A stretch of DNA of 64,000 bases from Planctomycetota bacterium (lineage in GTDB: Bacteria; Planctomycetota; PUPC01; DSUN01). A program made the position numbers and the translations under genes. Each line of letters begins with the position of its first letter. The first letter of the stretch is position 1. Positions 28,144 through 36,281 of this stretch are shown here, piece after piece. The stretch covers positions 1 through 64,000 of the forward strand of contig DAOOIT010000021.1 of the NCBI GenBank assembly GCA_035384565.1. The letters are read 5' to 3'. The notes below the pieces were generated by a model. That model was given only the letters and a program-made list of their open reading frames with translations. It did no database searches and was not told the DNA's origin.

Positions 28144-29121
28144 TCAGCGCCCCAGTGCTCGGCGCGCCGCCTTCACCACATCCGCCGCGTGCGGAATACA
28201 GGCCTGCTCCAGGTTCTTCGCGTAGGGCAACGGCACGTCGGCGCCCGAGACGCGCTCGACGGGGGCGTCGAGAGCGTCGAAGGCCAGCTCGTAGATATTC
28301 GTCGCCACCTCGGCTGCGATGCCGCAGGCGGGCGGGCACTCCTCGATGACCACGGCGCGGTGAGTCTTCGAGACGGAGGCGACCACCGCCCCCTTGTCCC
28401 ACGGCCTCAGGGTGCGGAGGTCAAGCACCTCGGCCTTCAGGCCGTCCTTCGCGAGCGCCTCGGCGGCCTCGAGGGCCACGTGGGTCATGGCCCCGTAGCC
28501 CACCAGCGTGACGTCGCTCCCCTCTCGGAGCACCTTGGCCTCTCCGATGGCGGCCGGCTCCAGGCCATCGGGCACTTCGCCCTCGAGGTTGTACAGGCCC
28601 TCGTGTTCGAGGAAGATCACGGGATTGTCGTCGCGGATGGCCGCTTTGAGCAGGGCCTTCGCATCGGCCGGCGTAGCGGGGTAGACGACGAGGAGGCCGG
28701 GGGTGTGGACGAAGAAGGGCTCCAGGCTGTGGGAATGCTGGCTGCCGAGCTGATGCCCTCCCCCGCCCGGCATGCGGAGGGTGACGGGCAGAGTCACTTG
28801 CCCGCCGAACATGTAGCGCATCAGGGCCAGGTGGTTGAGGATCTGGTCCATGGCGACGAATGCGAAGTTGACGGTCATCAGTTCGGGCACGGGTCGGAGC
28901 TGGCCCATCGCGGCGCCGATGGCCATGCCCACGATGCCCGCCTCAGAGATGGGCGTGTCGAAGACCCGCTTGGGGCCGAACTCCTTCAGCAGCCCGCGCG
29001 TGACCTTGAACGAGCCTTCGTATTCGGCCACGTCCTCGCCGAAGAGCACCACAGTCTCATCGCGCTGCATCTCCTCGCGGAGGGCCTGGTTCAGGGCATC
29101 TCGGTAGCTGAGCTTGGGCAT
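28144..29121 (-). CDS. pdhB: Pyruvate dehydrogenase E1 beta
   Basis: Beta subunit of the thiamine-diphosphate E1 component, 325 residues, forming a heterotetramer with the alpha subunit encoded just upstream. ATG 29121 is preferred over the ATG at 29130 because GAGGAG then sits eight bases upstream. Family marks are YRDALNQALREEMQRDETVV, the ThDP-contacting Glu in FGEDVAEYEGSF, DTPISEAGIVGMAIGAA, and the C-terminal domain with VIEECPPACGIAAEV. Length and motifs are those of normal acetyl-transferring E1beta. The gap to pdhA is filled by a 9-base tandem repeat. Confidence 0.9.
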   Translation of the reverse strand: MPKLSYRDALNQALREEMQRDETVVLFGEDVAEYEGSFKVTRGLLKEFGPKRVFDTPISEAGIVGMAIGAAMGQLRPVPELMTVNFAFVAMDQILNHLALMRYMFGGQVTLPVTLRMPGGGGHQLGSQHSHSLEPFFVHTPGLLVVYPATPADAKALLKAAIRDDNPVIFLEHEGLYNLEGEVPDGLEPAAIGEAKVLREGSDVTLVGYGAMTHVALEAAEALAKDGLKAEVLDLRTLRPWDKGAVVASVSKTHRAVVIEECPPACGIAAEVATNIYELAFDALDAPVERVSGADVPLPYAKNLEQACIPHAADVVKAARRALGR

Positions 29122-29134
29122 ACAGGGCACTCCT

Positions 29135-29184
29135 CGTCAGACCTGTCGGACACGTCGGACGGGTCGGATCGCTCGGACGGGTCA
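29135..29184. repeat. Tandem 9-base repeat (GTCGGACGG)
   Basis: About five and a half copies with variation: GTCAGACCT, GTCGGACAC, GTCGGACGG, GTCGGATCG, CTCGGACGG, GTCAG. It spans the pdhA-pdhB gap and touches the pdhA stop. Same word in frame at 47590-47624. Confidence 0.65.
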
Positions 29185-30141
29185 GTCCACATAGAGGTCC
29201 TCGTAGAGCCGCTCGGGCGGCAGCTCCTGCCCCGCCTCGGCGAACTTCACGGCCTCGTCTAGCACCTGGCGGACCTTGGCATCCAGGGCCTTGAACTCCT
29301 CGTCGGGCACGTCGAAGTCGTGCTGGATGACGGCCTTGATGCGGGGAATGGGGTCGCGCTGCTTCCAGAACTCGACCTCCTTCTTGTCGCGGTAGGTGGC
29401 GGGGTCGCTCATCGAGTGGCCGCGGTAGCGGTAGCACTTGGCCTCGATAAACGACGGCCCCTTGCCCGTCCGTGCCCGTTTGATCGCCCGCTCCATCACG
29501 CTCTGCATCTTGAAGAAGTCCATGCCGTCCACCACGCTCGTCGGCAGATCGTAGGCGTATCTCGCCTTGCGGGCCATGGATTCCTGGGCGCTGGAGCGCT
29601 GGACGGAGGTGCCGATGGCATAGCGGTTGTTCTCGCAGACCCAGATGACGGGGAGCTGGTAGAGGGAGGCCATGTTGAGGGCCTCGTGATAGGCGCCCTG
29701 GTTGGTCGCGCCGTCGCCGAAGAAGCACAGCACCACGCGGTCCTCGCCGCGGTACTGGATGGCGAGGCCCAGGCCCACGGCGATGGGGCACATGCCGCCC
29801 ACGATGGCGTAGCCGCCGAGGAAACTGATGTCGGGGTCGTACAGGTGCATCGAGCCGCCCTTGCCCTTGCAGCAGCCGTTGGCGTGGCCGAAGAGCTCGG
29901 CCATGGCCTTGCCCGGGTCGCCGCCGCGCAGGATGTAGTAGCCGTGGTCGCGGTACGAGCCGACCACGTAGTCGTCGGGACGCAGCGACCACAGGGCCCC
30001 GAGGGCCACGGCCTCCTCGCCGCTGTAGAGGTGGCAGAAGCCGCCGATGCGGCCCTTCATGTACTGTTCGGCCACGCGCGTCTCGAACAGGCGCGCGAGC
30101 TGCATGCGGTAGTAGACCTGCATCAAGTCGTCTTTGCGCAT
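29182..30141 (-). CDS. pdhA: Pyruvate dehydrogenase E1 alpha
   Basis: Alpha subunit of the E1 component, 319 residues: decarboxylates pyruvate and reductively acetylates the E2 lipoyl group. Start ATG 30141 (MRKDDLMQVYYRMQLARLFE) lies inside the rubredoxin gene with GGAG eight bases upstream. ThDP/Mg motif FFGDGATNQGAYHEALNMAS followed by CENNRYAIGTSV; substrate loop YRYRGHSMSDPATYR with the conserved Arg, His and Ser. It overlaps the rubredoxin stop by 19 bases, so translation is probably coupled. Confidence 0.9.
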   Translation of the reverse strand: MRKDDLMQVYYRMQLARLFETRVAEQYMKGRIGGFCHLYSGEEAVALGALWSLRPDDYVVGSYRDHGYYILRGGDPGKAMAELFGHANGCCKGKGGSMHLYDPDISFLGGYAIVGGMCPIAVGLGLAIQYRGEDRVVLCFFGDGATNQGAYHEALNMASLYQLPVIWVCENNRYAIGTSVQRSSAQESMARKARYAYDLPTSVVDGMDFFKMQSVMERAIKRARTGKGPSFIEAKCYRYRGHSMSDPATYRDKKEVEFWKQRDPIPRIKAVIQHDFDVPDEEFKALDAKVRQVLDEAVKFAEAGQELPPERLYEDLYVD

Positions 30142-30308
30142 TCGTCGGGCTCCATCGGAGAGAAGTACCGCTTCCCTGCCCCGCAGGTGGGGCAGGTCCA
30201 ATCCTCGGGCAGCTCCTCGAACGGCGTACGCGGCGGCACGCCGTTTCCGGGGTCGCCCTCGTCGGGATCGTACACGTAGCCGCAGATGCGGCACCAGTGC
30301 TTTCTCAT
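30123..30308 (-). CDS. Rubredoxin
   Basis: Iron-sulfur-free one-iron electron carrier of 61 residues. ATG 30308 follows GAGG with a five-base spacer. The four Fe ligands are Cys6, Cys9, Cys39 and Cys42 in WCRICGYVYDPDEGDP and WTCPTCGAGK; the aromatic core Trp, Tyr, Phe residues are in place. The C-terminal tail (SPMEPDECAKTT) extends about eight residues past a minimal rubredoxin and is the part that overlaps pdhA. First gene of the leftward rubredoxin-pdhA-pdhB-pdhC set. Likely partner: oxygen or peroxide detoxification, or pyruvate metabolism, not shown by the sequence. Confidence 0.9.
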   Translation of the reverse strand: MRKHWCRICGYVYDPDEGDPGNGVPPRTPFEELPEDWTCPTCGAGKRYFSPMEPDECAKTT

Positions 30309-30346
30309 CACGTCCTCGCGCCGGCCTCCCATTCGCCTCCCGCTCA

Positions 30347-30377
30347 ACCTCCCGCAGGTTTGGAACCCGCGGGAGGT
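30347..30377. repeat. Palindrome family B after dsbD
   Basis: ACCTCCCGCAGGTT, loop TGG, AACCCGCGGGAGGT; 14-base stem with one mismatch, five bases after the dsbD stop in the direction of transcription. Confidence 0.7.
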
Positions 30378-30381
30378 CGGG

Positions 30382-32118
30382 TCAGTTCACCCGCCTGAGA
30401 ACCTCGGCGAACTTCTCCGGGTCCTTGGCCTCATCGTAGCCCAGCTTCTTCACCAGCCTGCCGCCGGAGTCGAGCACCACCACGAGGGGCGGCCCGGGCA
30501 CGTCGAAGCGCTTCACCAGCTCTGCATTGCGGCTGGTCTCCACGTCAATCTTCAGCGCGCGGAAGCGCTGGAGCTCGGCTCGCACCACGGGGTCGGCAAA
30601 CGTCGTGCGATCGAGCACCTTGCAGTAGCCGCACCATTCGGCCGTGAAGTCGAGCACGATGGGCTTGCCCGCGGCCAGCGCCTCTTTGAACAAGCCTGGG
30701 TCGCCGTGCACGAACGCATCGGGCTGCGTCGCGCCGGGGACGGTGCCCCCGCTGGGCCGCGGCTCCACGTCGAGCCCGACGAGCACACACCAGCCGGCCG
30801 TCGCCAGCGCGGCGATGCCCAGCAGCCGCTTCACCCGAGCGCCCGCGCCGCTCTCGGGCGTCAGGGAGTCCAGCCCGCCCAGGAATACCGTGCCCGCGAC
30901 GAGCGCGGCCGCGCTGCCGAGCCAGAAGGCCGTCTCGCCCACCACGGGCCGCAGGAAGTACACGGCCGCCCACAGCAGCACGAAGCCGATCAGGTGCTTC
31001 ACCCACTCCGTCCACGCGCCGGCCTTCGGCAGAAGGCCCGAGGACACTCCCGCCACGATGAGCAGCACGCCCATGCCCCAGGCGAGCGCGAACATCATGG
31101 CCGCCCCGAGCAGGCGATGGCCCGTCGTGGCGATCTCGGTGAGCACGGCCAGCAGCGGCCCCGCCACGCACGGCCCCGCGGCCACGCCGGTCACCAGCCC
31201 GAGCAGCAGCACGCCGAGGAGCCCCTTCTTGCGCCCCGCCACCTTGTCGCCCAGGCCGCCCAGGAACGCCGGGGCCTGGATGGTCACCACGTCGAACATC
31301 CCGAGGGCGAACAGCACGAACACCGCGGCAATGCCGACCAGCACGTAGGGCGACTGAAGCGCCAGCCGCACCGAAGCGCCCAGCGCCGCCACCAGCGCGC
31401 CCAGCACGGCGTACGTGAGTGCGATGCCCAGCACGTAGACCGAGGAGAGCAGGACGGCTTTGAGGCGCGACGCCTGCTTCTGCGCGCCAATCACCGCCAC
31501 GGTGATCGGGATCATCGGGTAGACGCACGGCGTGAGGCCCAGGGCCAGGCCATAGACGAACGCCTTGGCGATCTGCCGGAGGACGAACAGCCAGCCTGCC
31601 TCCGGCACGTCCTCGACCATCGGGGCGGCCGCCGCGGCACCCGTCGCCGCGCTCGCCCCGATGGCAACCTCGTGCACCAGCGGATGCTTCGCCGGGCGGA
31701 AGCACACCGTATCGGTGCAGCCCTGGTAGCTCACGGTGCCCCTGAGGAGCGCGGTTTCCCCTGCGGCGCCCGTCACCTGGAACTTCACCACAATGGCCAC
31801 CGTGCCCTCGTAGGCCTCCAGCGTGGCGCCGGGCTCGCCCGAGATCAGGTCGGGAATGAGCTTGCCCTTCGGCCTCATGACCTCTCTTTCGGCGGCCCCC
31901 TTCAGCTCGTCCCACTGGAACTTGATGGAGTCCCTGTAGAGATGCACGTCGCCGCGGAGCTTGAACGTTACCGTCAGGGCCAACTCGCCGCCGGCAGACG
32001 CCTCGGCGGGCGCGAGGGCGCTGCTCACCTGGAACGGCTGTTCCTCGAAGTCCTCGGCACCCAGGGCGACCAGGGCCAGCGCAAGCATCCAGGCGCCGGA
32101 CGTCAATCTAGCGGTCAT
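30382..32118 (-). CDS. dsbD: Thiol:disulfide interchange protein DsbD
   Basis: Inner-membrane protein of 578 residues that carries electrons from cytoplasmic thioredoxin to periplasmic thiol partners. ATG 32118 follows GGAGG. All three redox domains are present: N-terminal periplasmic domain with CTDTVC (Cys134, Cys139); eight-helix membrane domain with Cys198 in LTPCVYPM and Cys317 in AAGPCVAGP; C-terminal thioredoxin fold with AEWCGYCK (Cys496, Cys499). A signal peptide covers about residues 1-20. Complete and normal in length. The iterated-word hairpin at 32130-32210 lies directly upstream of its binding site. Confidence 0.9.
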   Translation of the reverse strand: MTARLTSGAWMLALALVALGAEDFEEQPFQVSSALAPAEASAGGELALTVTFKLRGDVHLYRDSIKFQWDELKGAAEREVMRPKGKLIPDLISGEPGATLEAYEGTVAIVVKFQVTGAAGETALLRGTVSYQGCTDTVCFRPAKHPLVHEVAIGASAATGAAAAAPMVEDVPEAGWLFVLRQIAKAFVYGLALGLTPCVYPMIPITVAVIGAQKQASRLKAVLLSSVYVLGIALTYAVLGALVAALGASVRLALQSPYVLVGIAAVFVLFALGMFDVVTIQAPAFLGGLGDKVAGRKKGLLGVLLLGLVTGVAAGPCVAGPLLAVLTEIATTGHRLLGAAMMFALAWGMGVLLIVAGVSSGLLPKAGAWTEWVKHLIGFVLLWAAVYFLRPVVGETAFWLGSAAALVAGTVFLGGLDSLTPESGAGARVKRLLGIAALATAGWCVLVGLDVEPRPSGGTVPGATQPDAFVHGDPGLFKEALAAGKPIVLDFTAEWCGYCKVLDRTTFADPVVRAELQRFRALKIDVETSRNAELVKRFDVPGPPLVVVLDSGGRLVKKLGYDEAKDPEKFAEVLRRVN

Positions 32119-32129
32119 CGGTGGCCTCC

Positions 32130-32210
32130 AGATGGGACGGATAGGACAGATGGGATCCGTTCCCTGGACACGTTCTATGGGTCCTCCCGGTCCTATCCGT
32201 CCTATCCCTC
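32130..32210. repeat. Iterated-word hairpin (GGATAGGAC words)
   Basis: Left arm GATGGGACGGATAGGACAGA, right arm GGTCCTATCCGTCCTATCCC; pairing over about 22 bases. It lies between the zwf stop and the dsbD start. The word TCCTATCC recurs in frame near 57690-57712. Confidence 0.65.
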
Positions 32211-33767
32211 TCTTGCTCTCCTTGCTGCGGGGCGCCGGAGGACGGTCCACCGCCGCCCATCGGCCGCGATCATGGCATCGGCCTCTCTCGGGCCCCAGGT
32301 GCCTGCGGGGTACCGGGGCAGCGCGGTGAGCGGGTCCTCCGCACAGGTGTAGAGAATGGGCGTGAGGAAGGCCCACGCCGCCTCGACCTCGTCGCTGCGC
32401 GTGAAGAGCGTGGAGTCGCCCAGGGCCGCATCGAGCAGCAGCCGCTCATAGGCGTCGGGCGGCTCGCCGCCGAAGGCCGCGGCGTAGCCGAAATCCATCC
32501 GGAACGGCTCGATGCGCACGCCGGCCCCCGGGCGCTTGACCTGGAACTGAAGCGAGATGCCCTCGTTGGGCTGGATGCGCAGCGCGAGCACGTTCGGAGC
32601 CATCGGGCCGAACGGCGGGGCATTGAAGAGCACCTGCGGCACGGGCTTGAAGTGGACGCCGATCTCGGTGACCCGCTCCGCCAGCCGCTTGCCGGTCCGC
32701 AGGTAGAACGGCACGCCGGCCCAACGCCAGCTTTCGATGAAGGTCTTGAACGCCACATACGTTTCGGTGATCGAGTCGGGCGCCACGCCCGGCTCCTCGT
32801 GGTAGCCGGGCACGGGCCGGCCGGCCACTTCGCCCGCCTCGTACTGCGCGCGCACGAGTTCGCTCGTCACGCAGGCCCGCGGCATGGGGCGCAGGCACTT
32901 GAGCACCTTGACCTTCTCGTCGCGCACCGTGTCGGGGTCGAGCGAGTTGGGCGCCTCCATGCCCACGAACGCGAGGAGGTGCATCAGGTGGTTCTGGACC
33001 ATGTCGCGCAGCGCACCCGCCTGGTCGTAGTACGGCCCCCGCTGCTCCACGCCCACGGTCTCGGCGACGGTGATCTGCACGTGGTCCACGTACTTGTGGT
33101 TCCACAGCGGCTCGAAGAGGGCGTTGGCGAAACGCAGCACGAGGATGTTCTGGACCGTTTCCTTGCCGAGGTAGTGGTCAATGCGGAAGATGCGGTCCTC
33201 GGCGAAGGCGCTGCGGATGTGTGCGTTGAGGGCGCGGGCGCTGGCCAGGTCGCGGCCGAAGGGCTTCTCGATGACCAGGCGCGCCCAGCCACGGCACGGC
33301 TCGCCCGGCACGCTGAGGCCCGCGGCGCGGATCTGCTCGGCGATGGGCGCGAACATCGCCGGCGGCGTCGCGAGGTAGAACAGCGTGTTGCAGGGAGCGT
33401 TCCGCGATGCGGCCAGGGCCTCGAGCCGCGCCCGCAGCGCGGCGAAGCTCGCGGCATCCGAGTAGTCGCCGCGGTGATAAAAGAGCCTGGACGCGAACTG
33501 CGGCCAATCAGCCGTGGCTGGCTTGTCGGGGGCGAACTGGTCGAGGGCCTGTCGGACCTCCTCGCGGAACGTCTCGTCGGCCATCGGGGTGCGGGCGAAG
33601 CCCACCACGGCGAACTGCTCGGGCAGAAGCCGCTGCTGGAAGAGGCGGTAGACCGCGGGCAGGAGCTTCCGGGCCGCCAGATCGCCCGAGGCGCCGAAGA
33701 TCACCAGCGTGAACGGCTCAGGCGAGTCCCGGCGGCGGCTGGGGCCCTGTGCGTTCCCTGGGGCCAT
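32202..33767 (-). CDS. zwf: Glucose-6-phosphate 1-dehydrogenase
   Basis: First enzyme of the oxidative pentose phosphate pathway, 521 residues: oxidises glucose-6-phosphate with NADP. ATG 33767 has GGAGG eight bases upstream. NADP-binding loop FGASGDLA (24-31), catalytic RIDHYLGKE (195-203, active-site His198), YKxF-type VIEKPFGRD, and C-terminal QPNEGISLQFQVKRPG. Length is usual. Own promoter at 33814-33842. No gnd or pgl nearby. The reverse-strand frame remains open another 182 codons upstream but is out of homology there. Confidence 0.93.
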   Translation of the reverse strand: MAPGNAQGPSRRRDSPEPFTLVIFGASGDLAARKLLPAVYRLFQQRLLPEQFAVVGFARTPMADETFREEVRQALDQFAPDKPATADWPQFASRLFYHRGDYSDAASFAALRARLEALAASRNAPCNTLFYLATPPAMFAPIAEQIRAAGLSVPGEPCRGWARLVIEKPFGRDLASARALNAHIRSAFAEDRIFRIDHYLGKETVQNILVLRFANALFEPLWNHKYVDHVQITVAETVGVEQRGPYYDQAGALRDMVQNHLMHLLAFVGMEAPNSLDPDTVRDEKVKVLKCLRPMPRACVTSELVRAQYEAGEVAGRPVPGYHEEPGVAPDSITETYVAFKTFIESWRWAGVPFYLRTGKRLAERVTEIGVHFKPVPQVLFNAPPFGPMAPNVLALRIQPNEGISLQFQVKRPGAGVRIEPFRMDFGYAAAFGGEPPDAYERLLLDAALGDSTLFTRSDEVEAAWAFLTPILYTCAEDPLTALPRYPAGTWGPREADAMIAADGRRWTVLRRPAARRAREG

Positions 33768-33813
33768 CCTTCGCACCTCCTGGCGGGCGGTCGCGGCCTT
33801 TGCCCCGCCCGCC

Positions 33814-33842
33814 ATGTTACGCGGGATGCGGTCCGGGGTCAA
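33814..33842 (-). promoter_or_regulatory. Sigma70-like promoter of zwf
   Basis: TTGACC, 17-base spacer, TAACAT reading leftward, 47 bases before the zwf ATG, in the gap after the reductase-like gene. Confidence 0.6.
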
Positions 33843-33859
33843 GGGCAGGCGGCCACGGC

Positions 33860-34522
33860 TCAGGCCGTGAGGACGGCGGCCTTGAGGGCATCGAGCCCCA
33901 GGCGGTCGAGCACGCGCCCGAGTCGCTCGTGGGGCTTGGCGTGGTCGCGGTAGAAGGCCACCACGCGGTCCACGAGGGCCAGGGCCTCTGCGGTGCCGAG
34001 GTTCTCGGCCAGGGTGTCGGCCAGGCGCGGCCGCGCGCCGCCGCTGCCGCCGACCAGCACCATCCAGCCCTTGGACTTGCCGACGAGGGCGACGTCCTTG
34101 ATGCACGTCTCGGCGCACTGGTTCATGCAGCCGGCCACGCCGATCTTGAGCTTGCCGGGCAGGTTCATGCCGTGGTACTGGGCGTCGAGCTGCATGCCCA
34201 CGGCCAGGCTGTCCTGGGTGCCGCGCTTGCAGAAGGTGGTGCCCGGGCAGACCTTCACGCTGCGCACGCACAGGCCCACGGCCGCGCCCGGCGACATGCC
34301 GAGGTCCTGCCACACGGCGTCCACGTCGCTCTCCTTCAGCCCCACGATGGCGATGCGCGCGGCGCTGGTGACCTTGAGGGCCGCGGCGCCGTACTTCTCG
34401 GCCACGTCGGCCAGCTTGCGCAACTGCCCGGGCGTCACCACGCCGCAGGGCAGATGGGGGGCCACGGCATAGGTCTGCTTGTCGCGCTGGAGGATCGCTC
34501 CCTTGTCACCGTCCTGGATCAT
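33860..34522 (-). CDS. Small siroheme/4Fe-4S nitrite-sulfite reductase-like protein
   Basis: Protein of 220 residues with one half of the sulfite/nitrite reductase fold. ATG 34522 follows AAGGAG. The N-terminal ferrodoxin-like half (PHLPCGVVTPGQLRKLADVA) is followed by the siroheme-[4Fe-4S] ligand set Cys92, Cys98, Cys132, Cys136 in VCPGTTFCKRGTQDS and GVAGCMNQCAETC (C-X5-C ... C-X3-C). This is the layout of small assimilatory-type sulfite reductases and their uncharacterised relatives rather than the two-repeat CysI/NirA. Substrate unknown: sulfite, nitrite or none. Last of a leftward run after tpx, ferritin and YHS genes; 206-base gap before it. Confidence 0.8.
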   Translation of the reverse strand: MIQDGDKGAILQRDKQTYAVAPHLPCGVVTPGQLRKLADVAEKYGAAALKVTSAARIAIVGLKESDVDAVWQDLGMSPGAAVGLCVRSVKVCPGTTFCKRGTQDSLAVGMQLDAQYHGMNLPGKLKIGVAGCMNQCAETCIKDVALVGKSKGWMVLVGGSGGARPRLADTLAENLGTAEALALVDRVVAFYRDHAKPHERLGRVLDRLGLDALKAAVLTA

Positions 34523-34614
34523 TCCCGGCTCCTTCTCGGCCCACGCTGAGCGTTCCACATGGGCGCACGGTCCATTGGTTGCCGACACAAACACGGCGTC
34601 GAGTCTGGGATTGG

Positions 34615-34648
34615 GCGCTGCCCGACGGCTCGTCGGGCGGCGCCCAGA
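34615..34648. repeat. Strong hairpin GGGCGCTGCCCGAC / GTCGGGCGGCGCCC
   Basis: 14-base stem with one G-T pair and a 5-base loop, between the YHS gene and the reductase-like gene. Position fits a terminator or processing hairpin. A second hairpin, GATGCCC/GGGCATC, follows at about 34697-34729. Confidence 0.55.
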
Positions 34649-34728
34649 GAAGTCCCCTCAACCTGTTCCTCGCGGGACGGCGGGGTCCCGCGCCCGATGC
34701 CCCGGAGACCCCGGGGCGCTCACGGGCA

Positions 34729-35031
34729 TCAGCCGCCTTTGCGGGGCGTTTTGTCGAGCACCACGCCGGCGTCTTCGAGCTTCTTGATGTAGGCGGCCGG
34801 GTCCTTCTTGAACGTCTCGGGGCAATCATCGCAGCAGAAGTAGACTCGCTTGCCCTCGTAGTCCGCGAAGAACCTCTTGTCAATCTTGCCGCCCATGACC
34901 GGGCACGTCGTCTGGGCGTTGGCCGGCGGCGCGGCGGCATCGCCTTTCTTCTCTTCCCAACAGCCCATGAGGGCGAGGCCGGCGGCCGCCGCGAATGCGG
35001 CGGCACACAGCACGTGGAGTGTGTTCTTCAT
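34729..35031 (-). CDS. YHS-domain lipoprotein
   Basis: Predicted lipoprotein of 100 residues. ATG 35031 is chosen with AGGAG ten bases away; the TTG at 35040 is too close to that site. The signal peptide ends in a lipobox LMGC near residue 24. The mature part is a YHS/TRASH-type metal-binding domain: CPVMGGKIDKRFFADYEGKR then VYFCCDDCPETFKKDPAAYI, with CPVM and CC-D-DC as likely copper or heavy-metal ligands. These domains are often near metal homeostasis genes, in keeping with the ferritin just upstream. Confidence 0.85.
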   Translation of the reverse strand: MKNTLHVLCAAAFAAAAGLALMGCWEEKKGDAAAPPANAQTTCPVMGGKIDKRFFADYEGKRVYFCCDDCPETFKKDPAAYIKKLEDAGVVLDKTPRKGG

Positions 35032-35067
35032 GGTCTTCAATCTCCTGCCGGTCGCTGGGCGCGCGGT

Positions 35068-35556
35068 TCACCCACGTTGCGCCAGCGCGCGGTCGAGCAT
35101 GATCAGGCCGTGGGGCGACTCGCCGATCATCTTGAGCTGCGCCACGATGGCGTCGGCGTTCTTCTCCTCCTCGACCTGCTCGGTGACGAACCACTGGAGG
35201 AGGATGCCCGTGGCGTTATCCTTCTCGGCCGCGGCCAGCTCGACAAGTTTGTTGATGAGGCCGGTCACCTTCTGCTCGTGCGCCAGCACGGCCTCGAAGG
35301 CGGCCAGGGGGGTGGCCCACTCGGCCGGCGGCGCGGCGATGGCGGCGAGCGTCACGCGGCTGCGACGATCGTTGATGTACTCGTAGAGCTTCAGGGCGTG
35401 GCCGTTCTCCTCCTTGGCCTGAAGCTTGAGCCAGTGGGCGAAGCCGGGGAGATTCTTGGCCTCGAAGTCGGCGGCCATGGCCAGGTACAGGTACGAGGAG
35501 AAGAGCTCCGCGTTCACCTGCTTGTTCAGCGCCTCTTCCATCTTCTTGCTCAGCAT
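35068..35556 (-). CDS. ftnA: Ferritin (non-haem)
   Basis: Iron-storage subunit of 162 residues. ATG 35556 is preceded by AAGGAGG. The four-helix bundle carries the ferroxidase residues in NKQVNAELFSSYLYLAMA (Glu17), EAKNLPGFAHWLKLQAKEENGHA region (Glu50, His53), and WFVTEQVEEEKNADAI (Glu, Gln). C-terminal tail LDRALAQRG. Normal FtnA length. Between tpx (50-base gap) and the YHS gene (36-base gap) in one direction, so probably a peroxide and iron stress operon driven by the tpx promoter. Confidence 0.92.
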   Translation of the reverse strand: MLSKKMEEALNKQVNAELFSSYLYLAMAADFEAKNLPGFAHWLKLQAKEENGHALKLYEYINDRRSRVTLAAIAAPPAEWATPLAAFEAVLAHEQKVTGLINKLVELAAAEKDNATGILLQWFVTEQVEEEKNADAIVAQLKMIGESPHGLIMLDRALAQRG

Positions 35557-35606
35557 CCCGATGCCTCCTTCCCAGGGGTCTGTGATGTCGCCCCGCGCCG
35601 TGACTC

Positions 35607-36125
35607 TCACGGTGCGAGTTGCTCCACAGCGGCCAGCACGGCCTCGTAGTCGGGCTCGTGCGTCATCTCCTTCACGAGTTGCACGTAGCGGATCACGCCC
35701 TCGCGGTCCACCACGAACACGGCCCTGGCGAGCAGCCGCAGCTCCTTGATCAGCACGCCGTAGGCCGTGCCGAACGAGGCGTCGCGGTGGTCCGACAGGG
35801 TCTTCACGTTCCGGATGCCCGCCGCGCCGCACCAGCGCGCCTGGGCGAAGGGCAGGTCCATGCTGATCGTCAGCACGGCCACGCCGCTGCCCAGGCTGGC
35901 CGCCTCCTTGTTGAAACGGCGAGTCTCGAGGTCGCACACGGGCGTGTCGAGCGAGGGCACGGAGACCAGGATGGCCACCTTGCCCTTCGCCGCGGCGAGG
36001 GTCACTGGCGCGAGGGCGTTGTCCAGCGCCGTGAAATCCGGCGCCTTGTCGCCCGGCTTGAGCTCCGGGCCGATCAGGGTGAGCGGGTTGCCTTTGAACG
36101 TGGTTGCGCCGGCTCGCTCGTTCAT
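35607..36125 (-). CDS. tpx: Thiol peroxidase
   Basis: Atypical 2-Cys peroxiredoxin of 172 residues that reduces lipid and other hydroperoxides with thioredoxin. ATG 36125 follows GAGGAGG. Family marks: TFKGNPLTLIGPELKPGDKAP start, peroxidatic Cys64 in SLDTPVCDLETR, resolving Cys99 in ARWCGAAG, and Arg in the TLSDHRDASFG loop. All catalytic residues are present. First gene of the leftward run tpx-ftnA-YHS(-reductase), with a promoter at 36162-36190. Confidence 0.93.
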   Translation of the reverse strand: MNERAGATTFKGNPLTLIGPELKPGDKAPDFTALDNALAPVTLAAAKGKVAILVSVPSLDTPVCDLETRRFNKEAASLGSGVAVLTISMDLPFAQARWCGAAGIRNVKTLSDHRDASFGTAYGVLIKELRLLARAVFVVDREGVIRYVQLVKEMTHEPDYEAVLAAVEQLAP

Positions 36126-36161
36126 CGGGGCCTCCTCTCGTGGGTTCTGAGGTCTGGCTCG

Positions 36162-36190
36162 ATCTTAGCACGGCTCATGATCGCAAGCAA
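36162..36190 (-). promoter_or_regulatory. Promoter of tpx operon
   Basis: TTGCTT, 17-base spacer, TAAGAT reading leftward, identical hexamers to the ydbH promoter. Diverges from the promoter at 36212-36240. Confidence 0.6.
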
Positions 36191-36211
36191 GAGGCAAGTT
36201 GGCTTGGCGAC

Positions 36212-36240
36212 TTGACAAGACGCCCCCCGCGCGGTAGCCT
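36212..36240 (+). promoter_or_regulatory. Promoter of phosphohexomutase gene
   Basis: TTGACA, 17-base spacer, TAGCCT, 41 bases before the ATG. Perfect -35, weak -10. Confidence 0.5.
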
Positions 36241-36281
36241 TCTCCTACCCCGTGCAAGCTTCGCCCCAGCCAGGAAACTCC

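Noticed and set aside
29135..29184. CRISPR-like array
   Set aside because: The 9-base units are contiguous, with no spacers and no cas genes.
33768..34313. N-terminal extension of G6PD
   Set aside because: Overlaps the antisense of the reductase-like gene; the ATG at 33767 follows GGAGG and a promoter.
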